Source: Meloidogyne chitwoodi
Lineage: Eukaryota > Nematoda > Chromadorea > Rhabditida > Meloidogynidae
Assembly: GCA_015183035.1 (NCBI GenBank)
Contig: JACZZP010000002.1
Location: 1,178,001 to 1,242,000, forward strand
Length of the DNA: 64,000 nucleotides
Direction of reading: 5' to 3'
Under the pieces are notes generated by a model. The model did not search any database and had not been told where the DNA came from. It saw nothing but the letters and a program-made list of their open reading frames with translations. The translations under genes were made by a program, and so were the position numbers. Positions 1 through 16,111 of this stretch are shown piece by piece. Numbering within the stretch: the stretch's first letter is position 1; every line of letters begins with the position of its first letter.

Positions 1-13
1 TATTTTTTCACAG

Positions 14-1046
14 CAAGTCTTGGAAGCTCATCGCCGTCTCACTAGCGACCGTCCTTCAATTGATGCCTATCTTCAGTGCCCAGCCGGTCAAAATCGTTAT
101 CCAGCCATTGCTTGCTACGACCTCACTCGTTTCCAGTTCAAGGACAATCCAAACAAATTCTTCCATGCAAGCTGGGTGGACGGATTCAAAACATCAAGTT
201 GTTCTTTTTAAATTTTTATAATTAATTAGTTTAATTAATTACAGAGGCCTATCTTCTTGCAACTGGACCGCACGATGAGGACACTTGTCGGGACTTTTGG
301 CAAATGGTGGTTGAAGCTCGTCCATATGCTATAGTTTTGATGAATGAAGCAAATAATCCAACAGCATTTTATAAACGTTTCTGGCCTGGTAAAAGCTGTA
401 AATATGAATTCGACAAGGATGGTTCTCGTTGGATTAAAGTTCAAAATGAAGGAGTTACTTCTGAGGCAAGTTAACAAAATTAATTAATTAAATTTTATGC
501 TAATTTTTAAGGCTGCTGATTCTGCCTTCAAGTGTTTCACCTTTACGGTGACCGACTACAAAAAGGACCATATAATTAAGCCATCCGTCTTTCAAATGAT
601 TGATGATGATTCGCCTGTGCCAGCTTACTTTCCTCTTCTTCGTAGTGAAGTAAATATTAATATTATTTTTAAATCTCTTTTTTTTTGTTTTTAGCTGCTA
701 GAACTTGCTGACAATATCTTCCAACGCAAAAAGGTCAAAACCCATCTAAAGAAGAAGGTTTTGCTTGTATGCGGTGATGGAATTACCAAAAATGGTAACT
801 TTGCTGTCTTTGACATTGTTATGGATCGGGCTGCAACTACTGAACATGTAAATTAATTTAATTAAAATTTATATTATTTTTAATTTTCTTTTATTTTTTT
901 ATTAGGTTGGACTAAAAGAAACGGCAAGAATTGTGATGGATCAGCGTTGGGGTACTGTGGGCAGTTCAGATGAATATAAACTTCTGCATGCGATGATAAA
1001 GGCTCAGATCCAGCCACTACTGCAAAGAGCCCGTGGACAAAACTGA
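14..1046 (+). CDS. Protein tyrosine phosphatase domain, probably inactive (5' truncated by window)
   Basis: Five CDS exons: 14-197, 245-465, 512-649, 695-847, 906-1046 (278 residues, 5' end outside the window). The fold is recognisable as a classical PTP domain: the block ASWVDGF followed by AYLLATGPHDEDTCRDFWQM corresponds to the family's 'xxYIxTQGPLxxTxxDFWxM' region, followed by the 'ARPYAIVLMNEANN' strand. The active site is degenerate. The family signature HCSAGxGRTG is here VCGDGITKNG, so the cysteine stays but the histidine and the phosphate-binding arginine are lost, and the WPD loop is replaced by MIDDDSPVP. The C-terminal Q-loop region reads DQRWGTVGSSDEY, also divergent. Nematodes have a large PTP family with many such members, often expressed in the germline. 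The second intron starts with GC (AGGCAAGT). I infer a substrate-binding pseudophosphatase rather than an enzyme. The family is clear; the exact subfamily is not. Confidence 0.85.
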
Positions 1047-1571
1047 TATGAAGAAAATATCTAAAAAAGAAGTAAATAGTGCTATTTTCCCTAAATAAAT
1101 ACTTATTTAATGTAATAAATAATTCTTTTGTATTCATTGTATATATATTTGTAATTGTAATGTATGTTTAAATGTAAATATAAATAAATAATTATATCTT
1201 TATTTAATATCTAAGTTATTTTAATTAAAAAATACTTTTAGTTTAATATTTTTACCTTTTTTAAATTAAATAGAATATTTATTATAAAAAATAATAATTT
1301 AATTTATTCAATTGATAAATATATTTTTAATTTAAAATAAAGTTGAGAATAATTTTTGTATTTTAATTTTATAAAATTTTTATATAAAATATCGCTTTTT
1401 AATAAATTTATTTATTTTTAAGTCAAAAATGATTTCATTTATCCAAGTTTTGTTATTTTTTTCTTACTTTTACATTAATTCAACAAACAGAAATTTTACT
1501 TACTGAAAAGGGAGGAGAAATGTTTTTATTTTTATTTAATAATTATAATTTAATTAAATATTTTTTTACAG

Positions 1572-1677
1572 ACTCCATCATCATCCAAAAACTTATTGGT
1601 TCTAAATCCAATTTTATTAGAAAAGATTCGTTCTCGTCGGAGTGCAAAACCATTGCTAGATCAGATTGATACAAGGT
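1572..1677 (+). pseudogene. Orphan exon-like open segment before the inverted PTP fragment
   Basis: A 106-nt segment follows a good acceptor (TTTTTTTACAG) and is open in one frame (it contains EKIRSRRSAKPLLDQIDTR). It abuts the inverted PTP copy that starts near 1674 and then runs into a stop. An ATG at 1429 opens a signal-peptide-like frame that stops at 1504-1506, so no intact gene can be built. It may be a broken exon carried with the PTP rearrangement, or an exon of an unrelated lost gene. Confidence 0.3.
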
Positions 1678-1797
1678 CCTTTTTTAGTCGGTCACCGTAA
1701 AGGTGAAGCATTTGAAGTGCAGCCTTAAAAATTAGTATATTTATTAATTAATTTTTTTAATTGTCTCAATGTAACTCCTTCATTTTGAACTTTAATT
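1674..1797 (-). pseudogene. Inverted genomic fragment of the upstream PTP gene
   Basis: Read on the minus strand, this stretch matches the end of PTP exon 2, the GC-AG intron and the start of exon 3 (about 436-571). The blocks AGTCGGTCACCGTAAAGGTG, GCAGCCTTAAAAATTAG and GTAACTCCTTCATTTTGAAC are the reverse complement of plus-strand sequence there, with small deletions and substitutions between them. Intron sequence is included, so this is a copy of genomic DNA rather than a retro-copy. No reading frame survives. It lies about 630 nt downstream of the PTP stop codon in opposite orientation. Confidence 0.8.
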
Positions 1798-1886
1798 AAA
1801 TAATAGTACTAAAATATTAATAGGAAAAAAGGAATATTTAAAAGTAAATATTTAATAAAAATTTAAATAAAAACTCCCTTTTTGAC

Positions 1887-2065
1887 GGGATCAACCCTGA
1901 ATATCACTTTAGCCAATTGGTCCAATTGCCAATTTTGTCAAGTAATAAAACACTCCCAATAGGTCCAAGTTTGCACGGGACCAACTAGTTGGTAAGAGAC
2001 CGAATTGGCAATTGGACCAATTGGCTTAATTGATATTAAGGGTGGTGATATTCAGGGGTGGACCC
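1887..2065. mobile_element. Short TIR element (MITE) with 8-bp target duplication
   Basis: A 179-bp element starts GGGATCAACCCTGAATATCAC and ends GTGATATTCAGGGGTGGACCC, imperfect terminal inverted repeats. A second, inner pair of inverted blocks (GCCAATTGGTCCAATTGCCA and its complement) makes most of the element a hairpin. It is flanked on both sides by TTTTTGAC (1879-1886 and 2066-2073), an 8-bp direct repeat as made by hAT-type transposases. It has no coding capacity. Confidence 0.75.
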
Positions 2066-2074
2066 TTTTTGACG

Positions 2075-3294
2075 ATTAACCTAGTTTCCCAAATAAATAT
2101 TTTCATTCACTCAATTGTTAACCAAAAATGTAAATTTATATTTTCAAATTAATTGTTTTATAAATATATTTGAATTATTTTATGTTATTGAAAATTAATT
2201 TGTAAATAAAAAAATTTATCAAAAAAAAATTTTAATTCTAACAAAAAATTATTTCTTTTTAATTATTTTTTTTTTTTAAATTCTTTAATTTTATTTTTAA
2301 TTGACTTTAAATTTCAAATTTTAATTAAAAAAATTAAAGTTTTATTTATTTATAATAAAAATAACATGTTTTTATTTCCATAAAATATTTATTTATTTTT
2401 AATTTTTATCTAAATAATTCTAACCGATTTAATGCGCACTTTTCCTTACTCTAATCTTTTTTCTTCCTTTCAAATACTTCGATGTGTGCATGCAAGCAAA
2501 TATTTTGATTTTTCTTTAATACATTTTTATATAACATTTTATTGATTTTAGTAGTTTAAAAATAAATATTTTCTTTTTTTTTTAAACAATTTATATAAAA
2601 ATTATTTTAGTACATATAATTTAATTTTAGCATTAAAGAAAAGTAACTTTATTAATTTTTAATAAGGAAATTATTTTTTTAAGTTTTTGGCTTCATTTTT
2701 ATTTTTTTCATCTTCTAGTCCTAATTTAAATTCAAATTTTTTATTTTATAATTTTTTATTTTAGTAGAAAAAATTATAAATAATTTTGTAGTGAAACGAT
2801 AACCTTGAAAATAATTAATATATTTAAAATTATTAAATAATTTAATTAATTTAATAAAATATTTTCTTCTGATACTTAAAAAATGATTAATTTTAATTAT
2901 TTATTTTTTTACACACTTCACCTCCCTCACCATTTTTAATAAAAATAAATCTTCAATTAAAGCAATCTTTTTTTTAATTCTCCTTTATAATCATCTAATT
3001 CTTATTTTTCTAGCAATTTTCTTTTATTTATTTTTTAATATTTATTTGTTCTTCTTTTTTTTTGATTTCTTTTTATTTATTCTTATATTTATTTTTTAAT
3101 TTTTAATATAAATTTAAAAAAGAAAACACGTTTTTTGACAAAAAGAAACCAAGTTTTCTTTTTTTTTAATTAAAAATCCTTAAAAATATATATTTAATCA
3201 TTTTATATATATTTTAATATCATTAAATTATTTTTAAAAAATTTTAGAATTAAAAGGAAAATAAAAATATTTTAAAAAATATTTTATTTAAAAA
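2075..3294. other. AT-rich intergenic stretch, nothing recognised
   Basis: More than 1.2 kb of mostly A/T homopolymer-like sequence between the PTP region and the first exon of the intermediate filament gene. No open frame with coding character, no repeat pair and no RNA gene was seen. It presumably holds the upstream promoter of the intermediate filament gene. Confidence 0.5.
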
Positions 3295-6200
3295 ATGTCA
3301 AAAGATTTAAATGATTATGAATTAGAATATAAATCAACAATACAACCAAGGGCTACACATACAACAACACAAAGTAGACAATCAACAACAACTACATCTG
3401 GTAGTGGTGGAGGAGGAGGAGGTTTAAAAAATATAAATAATTTATTTAATTAATTTTACTTTAATATTAAATATATAATTGTGTTAGTTTAGGAAAGATT
3501 AAATTATTATAAAATTAAATTTTGAAAATAAAATAAAATTCTTTTTAAAAATACTTTTTATTTATTTATTATTTATTTACTTAATTTTTAATTAAAAGTT
3601 TATTTATTATTTTCTTGTTCCAATTTTATATTATTTTGTCGGGAAAGACTTTAAATATATAAATTATTAAATAATATTTAAAGAATATATTTTATTTATT
3701 TATTTACATATTATTATTATTTAACCAAAAATACATATATTACAGCAAAAAACAAATCAATTAATGTGGTAGTATTTATTATTTTTACGTCAACTTTTAC
3801 AGTTGATTGTATGATTCAGCGCAGAAATTGATGTCTATTTATATTTATATATTTCTCTTTTCTTTCTTTTTAAATATTTTATCATTTATTTTGATTTTTT
3901 TTAATAAATTCCTTTCCAATTAATTGCACATAAATATCTTATTTAATTAGTCTCTTATCGTTATATATTTTTAAATAGTGTTGTTGGCCAGGGTGCGCAA
4001 AAATACTAAAAGCGGTTGTATTCTTTCCTTCTCTTTTTCTTCTTCTTTTGGTTGACCTCGAGCCTTTTTCTCCTTTTCTTTTTCATTTTTTTAAAATTAT
4101 TTTTTATTTTTTTTTCAATTTTCTAATTACCTTGTCTCCTTACCTTTAATATATATATTAATTTGTCTTCGAAGAATAAATGATTACGTTAATAGATCTT
4201 TTTTATTTTTTAGCTAAAAATTATTTTATTTAATCATTTTCTCTTTTCTTATAAAAATTATTTTATTTTCTTAATTTCTTTTAATAATTATATTTTTTAA
4301 AAAGAATTTTATTTTAAATATTTATTAAAAATATGGTTGAAATTAAAAGAGTAGGGTCTTCTACTTCAATTGTTTCTAATTCTGTTGTTGATGGTATTAC
4401 ACAGAATGGAAGCACTGGTGGAGGTAAAAAAATATAAAAATTTACATATTAATATTTTAAAAAAATTCTTTTTTTTCATGTGGTCGTATACTCAAAATGG
4501 TAACGGAAATGGGTTCATCACCAGCAGTTGGAGGTTTAAGTCCAGCATTAAGTGCAAGTGCTGCCAAATCTTTTTTGGAGGCTACGGATAAAGAAAAAAA
4601 AGCAATGCAAAATTTAAATGATCGTTTAGCTAATTATATTGATAGAGTTAAAAATCTTGAAGAACAAAATCGAAAACTTGTTCAAGATTTGGAAGATCTT
4701 CGTGGACAATGGGGAAAAGATACTAGTGAAGTAAAGGTAAAAAAGATATTTAATTAATTTATTTAAATATATATTTATTTAGATAAGATATTCAACTACT
4801 CTTTCAACTGCCAGAAAGGATATTGACCAAGCAGCTCGTGACAAAGCTGCACTTGATGTTAAAGTTGCACGTTTACGTGATGATTTAAATGAATATCGTA
4901 ATCGGTAAAAAGAAAAAACTTTTTTAAATTTTTTTAAAGTTTTGAGGATATTCAACGTCGTCGTGAGGGAGATCGTGAACATATAACTCAATTTACTAAT
5001 ATGATAGCTGATGCACAAAGTGAATTAGAAATGCTTCGAGCACGTTGGAAACAATTAACAGATGAAGAAAAACGTTTTAATGGAGATAATGCTCGTCTTT
5101 GGGATGATTTAACTAAAGCTAGAAATGTAAAAAAAAAGAGAAAGAGATATTTTTAAATAAATTTAAAATTATTTTTATATAGGATTTAGATGAAGAAACA
5201 CTTGGACGTATTGATTTCCAAAATCAAGTTCAAACTTTATTAGAAGAATTAGAGGTATTAAAATAAATTAAAAAATATTTTTTAAATATTTAAAGTTTCT
5301 TCGTCGTGTTCATGAACAAGAAGTTAAAGAATTACAAGCACTTTTAGCACAAGCACCAGCTGATACACGGGAATTCTTCAAAAATGAATTAGCATTGGCA
5401 ATTCGTGATATTAAAGATGAATATGATTATATTGCTAAACAAGGACGTCAAGATATGGAAAGTTGGTATAAATTAAAGGTAATATAAATATATTTTAGAA
5501 AAATAAAATATATTTATTTTTAGGTATCAGAAGTTCAAGGAAATGCTAACCGTGCACTTATGGAATCTAATTATCAACGAGAAGAGGTTAAAAATATATT
5601 TTTTTAAATAAATTATATATATTTAGGTTAAACGAATGCGTGACAATATTGGAGATTTACGTGGAAAATTCGGTGATTTAGAGAATAGAAATTCTCAATT
5701 AGAAAAGGAAGTTCAAAGTTTGAATTATCAATTAAATGATGACCAACGACAGTAAGAGAATTATTTAAAATAATTTAAATTAAATTAAAAAAGATATGAA
5801 CAAGCATTAAATGAAAGAGATGCTACTTTACGTCGATTAAAAGATGAATGTCAACAATTAGTAGCTGAATTGCAATCTTTATTAGATACAAAACAAATGT
5901 TAGATGCTGAAATTGCTATTTATAGAAAAATGTTAGAAGGAGAAGAAAGTCGTGTTGGTTTACGTCAAATGGTAGAACAGGTACATAAAATTAAAAAAAT
6001 AATTTTAATAAAAATAAAAGGTTGTAAAAACGCATTCACTTCAACAACAAGAAGAGACTGATTCAACACGTAATGTTAGAGGAGAAGTTCAAACAAAAAC
6101 AACTTTCCAACGTTCTGCAAAAGGAAATATAACAATTTCTGAATGTGAACCAAATGGAAAATATATAATGTTAGAAAATACACATAAAAGCAAAGTAAAT

Positions 6201-6569
6201 AATAAAATTAAAATACATAATTAATTAAAAAAAAAAAGGATGAAGATATTTCTGGTTGTAGACTTAAACGTAGAATGGATGATAAACGTGAAATTAATTA
6301 TACAATACCTGCAAATATTATTATACCTGCTGGAAGAAATGTTAAAGTAAGAAGAATAAATTTTTTTTAATATAAATTAATTAAATAAAAATTTTCTTTT
6401 TTTCTAGATATGGGCAGCAGATCATGGGGGTATTCATTCTCCTCCTCATTCATTAATTATTAATGAGGAAAGTTGGGGAAGTGGTCAGAATGTTATTACT
6501 GCTTTCTTTAATAAAGAAGGAGAAGAAAGAGCTACTCATACACAAAAGACTATACAAACTGGACAATAA
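3295..6569 (+). CDS. Cytoplasmic intermediate filament protein (nematode IFA/IFB type), two alternative first exons
   Basis: Alternative first exons 3295-3421 (head with Thr/Ser and Gly run) and 4333-4423 both end in phase 1 and join the common exon at 4525. Common exons: 4525-4736, 4783-4904, 4940-5126, 5183-5254, 5296-5478, 5524-5586, 5627-5751, 5794-5980, 6021-6194, 6239-6346, 6408-6569. The proteins would be 573 or 561 residues. The rod begins with the consensus LNDRLANYIDRVKNLEEQN (coil 1A) and ends with AEIAIYRKMLEGEESR, the helix-termination motif. The tail (about 6021-6569) is a lamin-type immunoglobulin-like fold (GNITISECEPNGKYIMLEN to the end). Such proteins form 10-nm filaments in epidermis, muscle and intestine. 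C. elegans ifa-1 and ifb-1 also use alternative promoters and heads; I cannot decide between A and B type from sequence alone. An ATG at 4497 inside the intron before the common exon is in frame but probably unused. Confidence 0.93.
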
Positions 6570-7169
6570 AACAATCAAGAAATAATTAATAATATAAATT
6601 TTAATTAAAAAAAACATTCAATAAATTCCTGCCTAATCGCAAATTCTCTAATTAATTAATATTTTAATTCTTTCATTTTATGTAAAATTAATTAAATATT
6701 TACTACTTTTAATATTAACCCATTTATATTATTTAGTTAATAAAACACTTTTTATAATTTTTTTGAAATAAGGCATGGCTCTGAAAATAAAAAAAAATTA
6801 CAAAAAATTGTAAGAAAAATTATCCAAAATATTTTTTAAATCAGTTTTTTTTCTTAAAACAACCAATATACAAATATATTCATATATAAATTGTGAACTG
6901 ACAAAAATTGTTTAGTAAATATATATAAACATGAGCAATAATTAAACATTCAAATTTATAAAAACATTTTATTTTCTTTAAAACCCTTTTCCCCTGCCCA
7001 TGTATAGTAATGTAAATTAAAAAAGAAAGAAATACGTGAATTTATTTAAATGTTCAGATTTATTTGAGTGTGCCTCTTCTTTTAGAGAACGATGAAAATA
7101 AAAGAATAAAAAAATGCGCTCATCGCCATCCTAGTTTTCTTTTTGATGTTTTTTTGAAAGGTTTTAAAA

Positions 7170-11394
<4,225 letters not shown>

Positions 11395-13919
11395 AAGCAG
11401 GTGTTTCCCTTTAAATTTGAAAATAAAATATAGTATATAAACATTGATTTTATGATTTAATTGAAATATCAATAATACTTCAACTTGCTAATAATACGCT
11501 TTTTCTTTTTGCCAGTGATTTTGTCAAAAGAAATACTATATAATGAATAGTCCTTGGCCGAAAAAGAGACACACAAGATGGGACATGCATGCACAATTTT
11601 GCAATAGGGAATCGATTCTATGCACACTAACAACTCTGTCATATACCTCAAAGTGGCAAATTTACTTACTATTATTTTGCTTTCCTTTTTATTCATAAAA
11701 TGAGTTACTATTGTCTCTGTTCTCTTGTTGTCTCTTTAGAAATAATGTTTGAAATAAAATTAAAATAAGGTCATTAGAGTACAGTTTAAATTTAATTATA
11801 GATATATTCGGCTGGAAGAAACTTTCAAATATTTTTTTAGACAAAAAAGAAAAATTGAAAGAATTGTGTAACTATTAAGCGATGTAATCAATAAAAATCA
11901 CGTAAAAAGCACTTCAATTATTTTTGCAATTTTCTTTTTACATAAAAGTGTTAAATTATTTTATTAAAATTGCTTGTTGATGCATGAATTAATGTTTATT
12001 TATATTTATTTATTTGTACATTTTTTGTCAAGAGAAAGTTTTTCAATGTAAAATTCGAAAATATTTATGCAACAAATATAAAATGAAATATTTATTTAAT
12101 AATTGTTTAATTTTAAAAATTAAATTTAAAATAATTAATTGGGATAATTTGTTAATAAAATATAATAAATTTAAATAAAAATATTATTAATATAAAAATA
12201 TTTTATAATTTAATTAAATAAATTTTAAAAATAAAAATTATACAGAAAATATATTATTTTTTTCTTTATCGTCAAATTTCTTATCGCTTTAATTGGCAGC
12301 TGGGCAATTAAAAAAGAAATGAAGTGAATTATTATTATTATTATCAAACAGTTTTAAAAATGTTAATTAAATTCTTCTTTTATTTAAATATTTTTTCTAA
12401 TTAAATTAAAACTGCTTATTTTGAGAATTTTATATTTATTTTAAATTATCACTTAATTCCAAACATTTCCAAATTTTCTTTATCTTTATCTTTATGTATA
12501 TATTTTTATAAATATAATTTAATAAAAATTAATTTTAAATGATAAATTTATATTTAATTTTTATTTTAATTTATATCCAATCTCTCTTCTAAAAAGGTTT
12601 ATTAATAATAATTTTAAATAAATTAAAAATAATATTTTTTATTTTCTATGCCAAAATATTTTGAAGAAAAAAACATTATTATACATATTTATTTAATTTA
12701 TTTTATTAAATAAAATATTTAAAATATTGATATTTTCATCACGTGAGGCAAATTTTACTTTTTCTTTTTCCATAAAAATAATTTTATATTAGCTTCTCTT
12801 ATTAAAATATACGTTGGCAGGTAAAAAGATAATTTTAATATTAATTAATTAAAAATTATTTTATTATTTATTTTGAAATATTTAAAAATAATAATTTAAT
12901 TTTTATTAATATTTTTCTTTATTTTTATAAATTCTGAGTTTCCAATTTATTTAATATTAAAAAAGAAACGTGAATAAATTAAAATAAATCAATTATATTC
13001 TAACTATACTTTTTTAAAACATTTTTTAATTTTTTATCTTTTTGGAGAACATTAAGTATTTAGGTAATTAAAAATATATTTTTAAAAAATTAGAGTCTTT
13101 GGGCTTTTTCTTTTTTTTGTTAAATTTAATTCAGTTAATGTTTTTATTTCTTTTACTTTTTTCTTCTTTTTGTATAAAACAATTTTTCCAGCTTCCGCTC
13201 ATTTCTCTTTTTTCCATTCACAAAGCTTTTAAAAACACTAGGCAAATAAGTTGACAAAAGAGAAAACTAGAGGCATTCCATTTCGGCATTTTCTTTTTTT
13301 TTCGTGGCATTGTTGCCTCTAAAACAGTCAACACTCTCCTTTATGGCATTTATTTATTTTCTATGTTAATCCCTATGCCTTGGCCTTACTCTTTCTTTTA
13401 TTTAAAAGGAGAGGGGACATGCGTGCGTTAACATCCAATCAATCCAACTATATACGTGTATATATATTAGGGAGTTAAAAGAGGCTAAAATTCTATCCAA
13501 GGCTTTAACTCAAAGCCATAATGTAAATATTTAACCAAAATATATATATACATAGTAGTTAGTTTTATTTAAAGTTTTTTTACCAAAGGAATATTTGTTT
13601 GTTGGCCTTTTTTGTTTGTCAATTTGGTCAATACATAATAATATTTTATTTTTTTATTATTATTTTATATTCCTAAAACATAGTATATCTTTTATATAAA
13701 ATGAATATCTTTTCTCTCAACTAAAATATATTTAGTAAATAATTTTACAAATATTTCTTATTTTTAAATAAAAAAAGAATTTAAAAATACAACTATTTTC
13801 AAAATTAGGGTTATATTATACCCTAAGAAAATTAATATTTTAAATAAATCTAATCATTTTATTTTTTAATAAAAAATATTTATTTATTTAAGGTAGAGGC
13901 CTACATTTCATAAGATTTT
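11395..13919. other. Intergenic region between divergent genes, promoter content presumed
   Basis: About 2.5 kb separates the SRPK start from the next plus-strand gene. A minus-strand frame at 11469-11696 is open, but it has no homology that I recognise and no fitting splice sites, so it is more likely 5' untranslated or chance. The part from 11,900 on is nearly pure A/T. A less AT-rich patch lies at about 13130-13560, with CT-rich and palindromic short motifs such as TATATACGTGTATATATA, and may be regulatory. No RNA gene was recognised. Confidence 0.4.
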
Positions 13920-16111
13920 ATGAAAGCCTCATTTCGTCTTTTTTTAATGTCTAAGAAAAAAATATCAAATATTTTCATTAATATTTTTACATTTAATTTA
14001 CTTTTTGCTCTGCAATTATATTCTAGTAATGGAATTTTGGCATATAAACAATTAAATAAAAATCATTTATATTCTGGTAAATTATTTGTTATAACAAAAG
14101 GGTTTTATTAAGTTTTGGATATTTCTAAAATATTAATAAAAAATATTTATAAATTTAAAGAAGGTGGTTCTTCTTCTTTTTATTCAACACAACAACAAGA
14201 GAATGATGATAAATCTTCAACAGCTACATTTAATGAAGAATTAGGACTTGAACAAGAATATGAACAACCAAATCTGTAAATTTATAAATTAAATTAATTA
14301 TTTAATTTTATATTTATTTATTTAGTTATCATACAAAATCATTTCCTTCTGTACAAGAAGAACGTCAACGTTTGGCCAATATTGTAGAACAGCTTAAACA
14401 AAAAGAAGATTTTTATAATCAAAAATATGATGATTCAACACCTTTATTTTTTGAAAATAATGATGAACGTAAATATATAAATTAATTTTAATTTTAATTT
14501 AATTTAATTTAAAGCTTTTTTAAATCCTGATGAGCCACATTTAAGAAATAAAAATAATGAAGAATTGGAAGAATTGAAACGTCTTGGAATGGAATTAAAA
14601 CAAATAAATGATGAAAATTATGAAGGAAAAGAAGAAGAAGAAGAAAAGGTAAATAATATTATTTAAATTAATTTTAAATATTTAGAATTTAAAATTAAAA
14701 AAAGAAGATTTAGAAAATATAAAATATTTATTAAATAAAGGAGAATTAATTAAAAATTTATTAAGTAAAATAAGTGAAATAGATAAAAGATTTGAAAGTC
14801 TTTGGGAGACTTTTGTAGAAGAAGAGAGTAATTTAAAAGATTTATTATATTCAAATAAATTAATAAAAAAAGATTATTTTTTATTATTTGAACAAATTAA
14901 AGTTTATAAAAAATTATTAGAAATTGGTAAAAAATCTTTAGAAATTTTTAAAAAAAAACAAAAATTATTAAAAAAATGGAAAAAGGAAAAAAATATATTA
15001 AAAAATTTAAATAAAAATGAAAAATTATTAACAAAATTACTTGAAAATAAAGCAAGTGGAGAATTTATATTAGGTCAAAAAGAACATAAATTACTTTGGC
15101 TTAATAAATTAGGAAAAGCTTTAGATAAAATTATTAAATTTATAAAAATATTAAATAAGGTTAGCTATTTTAATTAATTTTTATTTTTATTTATTTTTAT
15201 AGAATGAAAATAAAATGATAACACCAGTTAAAAAAGGTCAAAATGAATTTGTTGAATTTGTAGAACCTATTAATCAAAATATAAATAATAAAAGAATTAA
15301 AGATGTTGAATGGATTGAAAAACGGTATAATAATATAATAAATATTAATTAATTAATTTATTTATTTTTTTAAAGTTTACCAAGTGATTCTTTTTATAAT
15401 GGCAATGATGGTGGTCAAAGAAAAAGAAATTATTTTTATTTCTTTAATTCTTCAGGAAATATTTTATTTATTGGTATATATTTATAATAATATATATTTT
15501 ATTTAAAATATTGTAAATTAAAAAATAATAATTTTTTTAAAGCTTATTTAACAATTTGTTGCGTTGGTGTCGTTGCTGGTACTGTAGGCGGTGTTTATTA
15601 TTATAACCAGTAACTATATTAATTAATTATAATTAATTAATTAATTTTTAAAATTAAAGTATTCGTTCTTCGAATGTTGATGATCCATTTAATGAATTTA
15701 CTCGTTATTCACCGTCTGGTCCTGGTAAAGATAAACTTAAAAAAAGTGGAGTTCAAGCATTTGGGCAAACAATTGGAGATGATACTTTAGGTTATTTTTT
15801 ATTTAATTAATATAAATATATTATTTAAACATTTTTTAAGCCTATAAAGCCCAACTTCAACAATATCAACAGCAAAAACAAAAAATTCTTGGAACTGGTC
15901 AAACAATTAGTAATGATCAAATGACTGACAATGAAGAAGAAAATGATGAACTTGAACATAATTTTAGTGTTTTTGAATGCCCAGGTTTAAAAAAAAGAAA
16001 TCTTTAAAAATATTTTTTAAAGGATTAGCACCTACTGGTGATGTTGAAATTCAAAACCCTAATTTTATTGGAGAAAACAATAAAAATGATGAAAAAGAAA
16101 ATGGACATTAA
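13920..16111 (+). CDS. Membrane-anchored coiled-coil protein, family not recognised
   Basis: Exons 13920-14076, 14161-14275, 14326-14468, 14515-14648, 14686-15159, 15203-15324, 15376-15473, 15543-15609, 15660-15790, 15841-15984, 16023-16111 join in frame to 557 residues. The N-terminus contains a hydrophobic stretch (IFINIFTFNLLFAL, about residues 19-32) that could be a signal anchor. The middle (exon 14686-15159) is a long Lys/Leu/Glu-rich helical region. A clear membrane segment follows (AYLTICCVGVVAGTVGGVYY), encoded by exon 8. After it come a Gln-rich piece (AQLQQYQQQKQK) and the C-terminal motif ECPGLAPTGDVEIQNPNF, which is much less AT-biased in amino-acid choice than the rest and looks conserved. 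I do not recognise the family. Two membrane segments would place the coiled coil on one side and the Gln-rich tail on the other. The first exon choice is uncertain. Confidence 0.7.

Noticed and set aside
4497..4524. ATG in the intron before the common intermediate-filament exon as a third start
   Set aside because: Both alternative first exons join cleanly at 4525 in phase 1, and the 27 nt between look intronic; kept only as a remote possibility.
11469..11696. 76-codon minus-strand open frame upstream of SRPK
   Set aside because: No recognisable homology and no donor that joins it in frame to the exon at 11394; likely chance or 5' untranslated.
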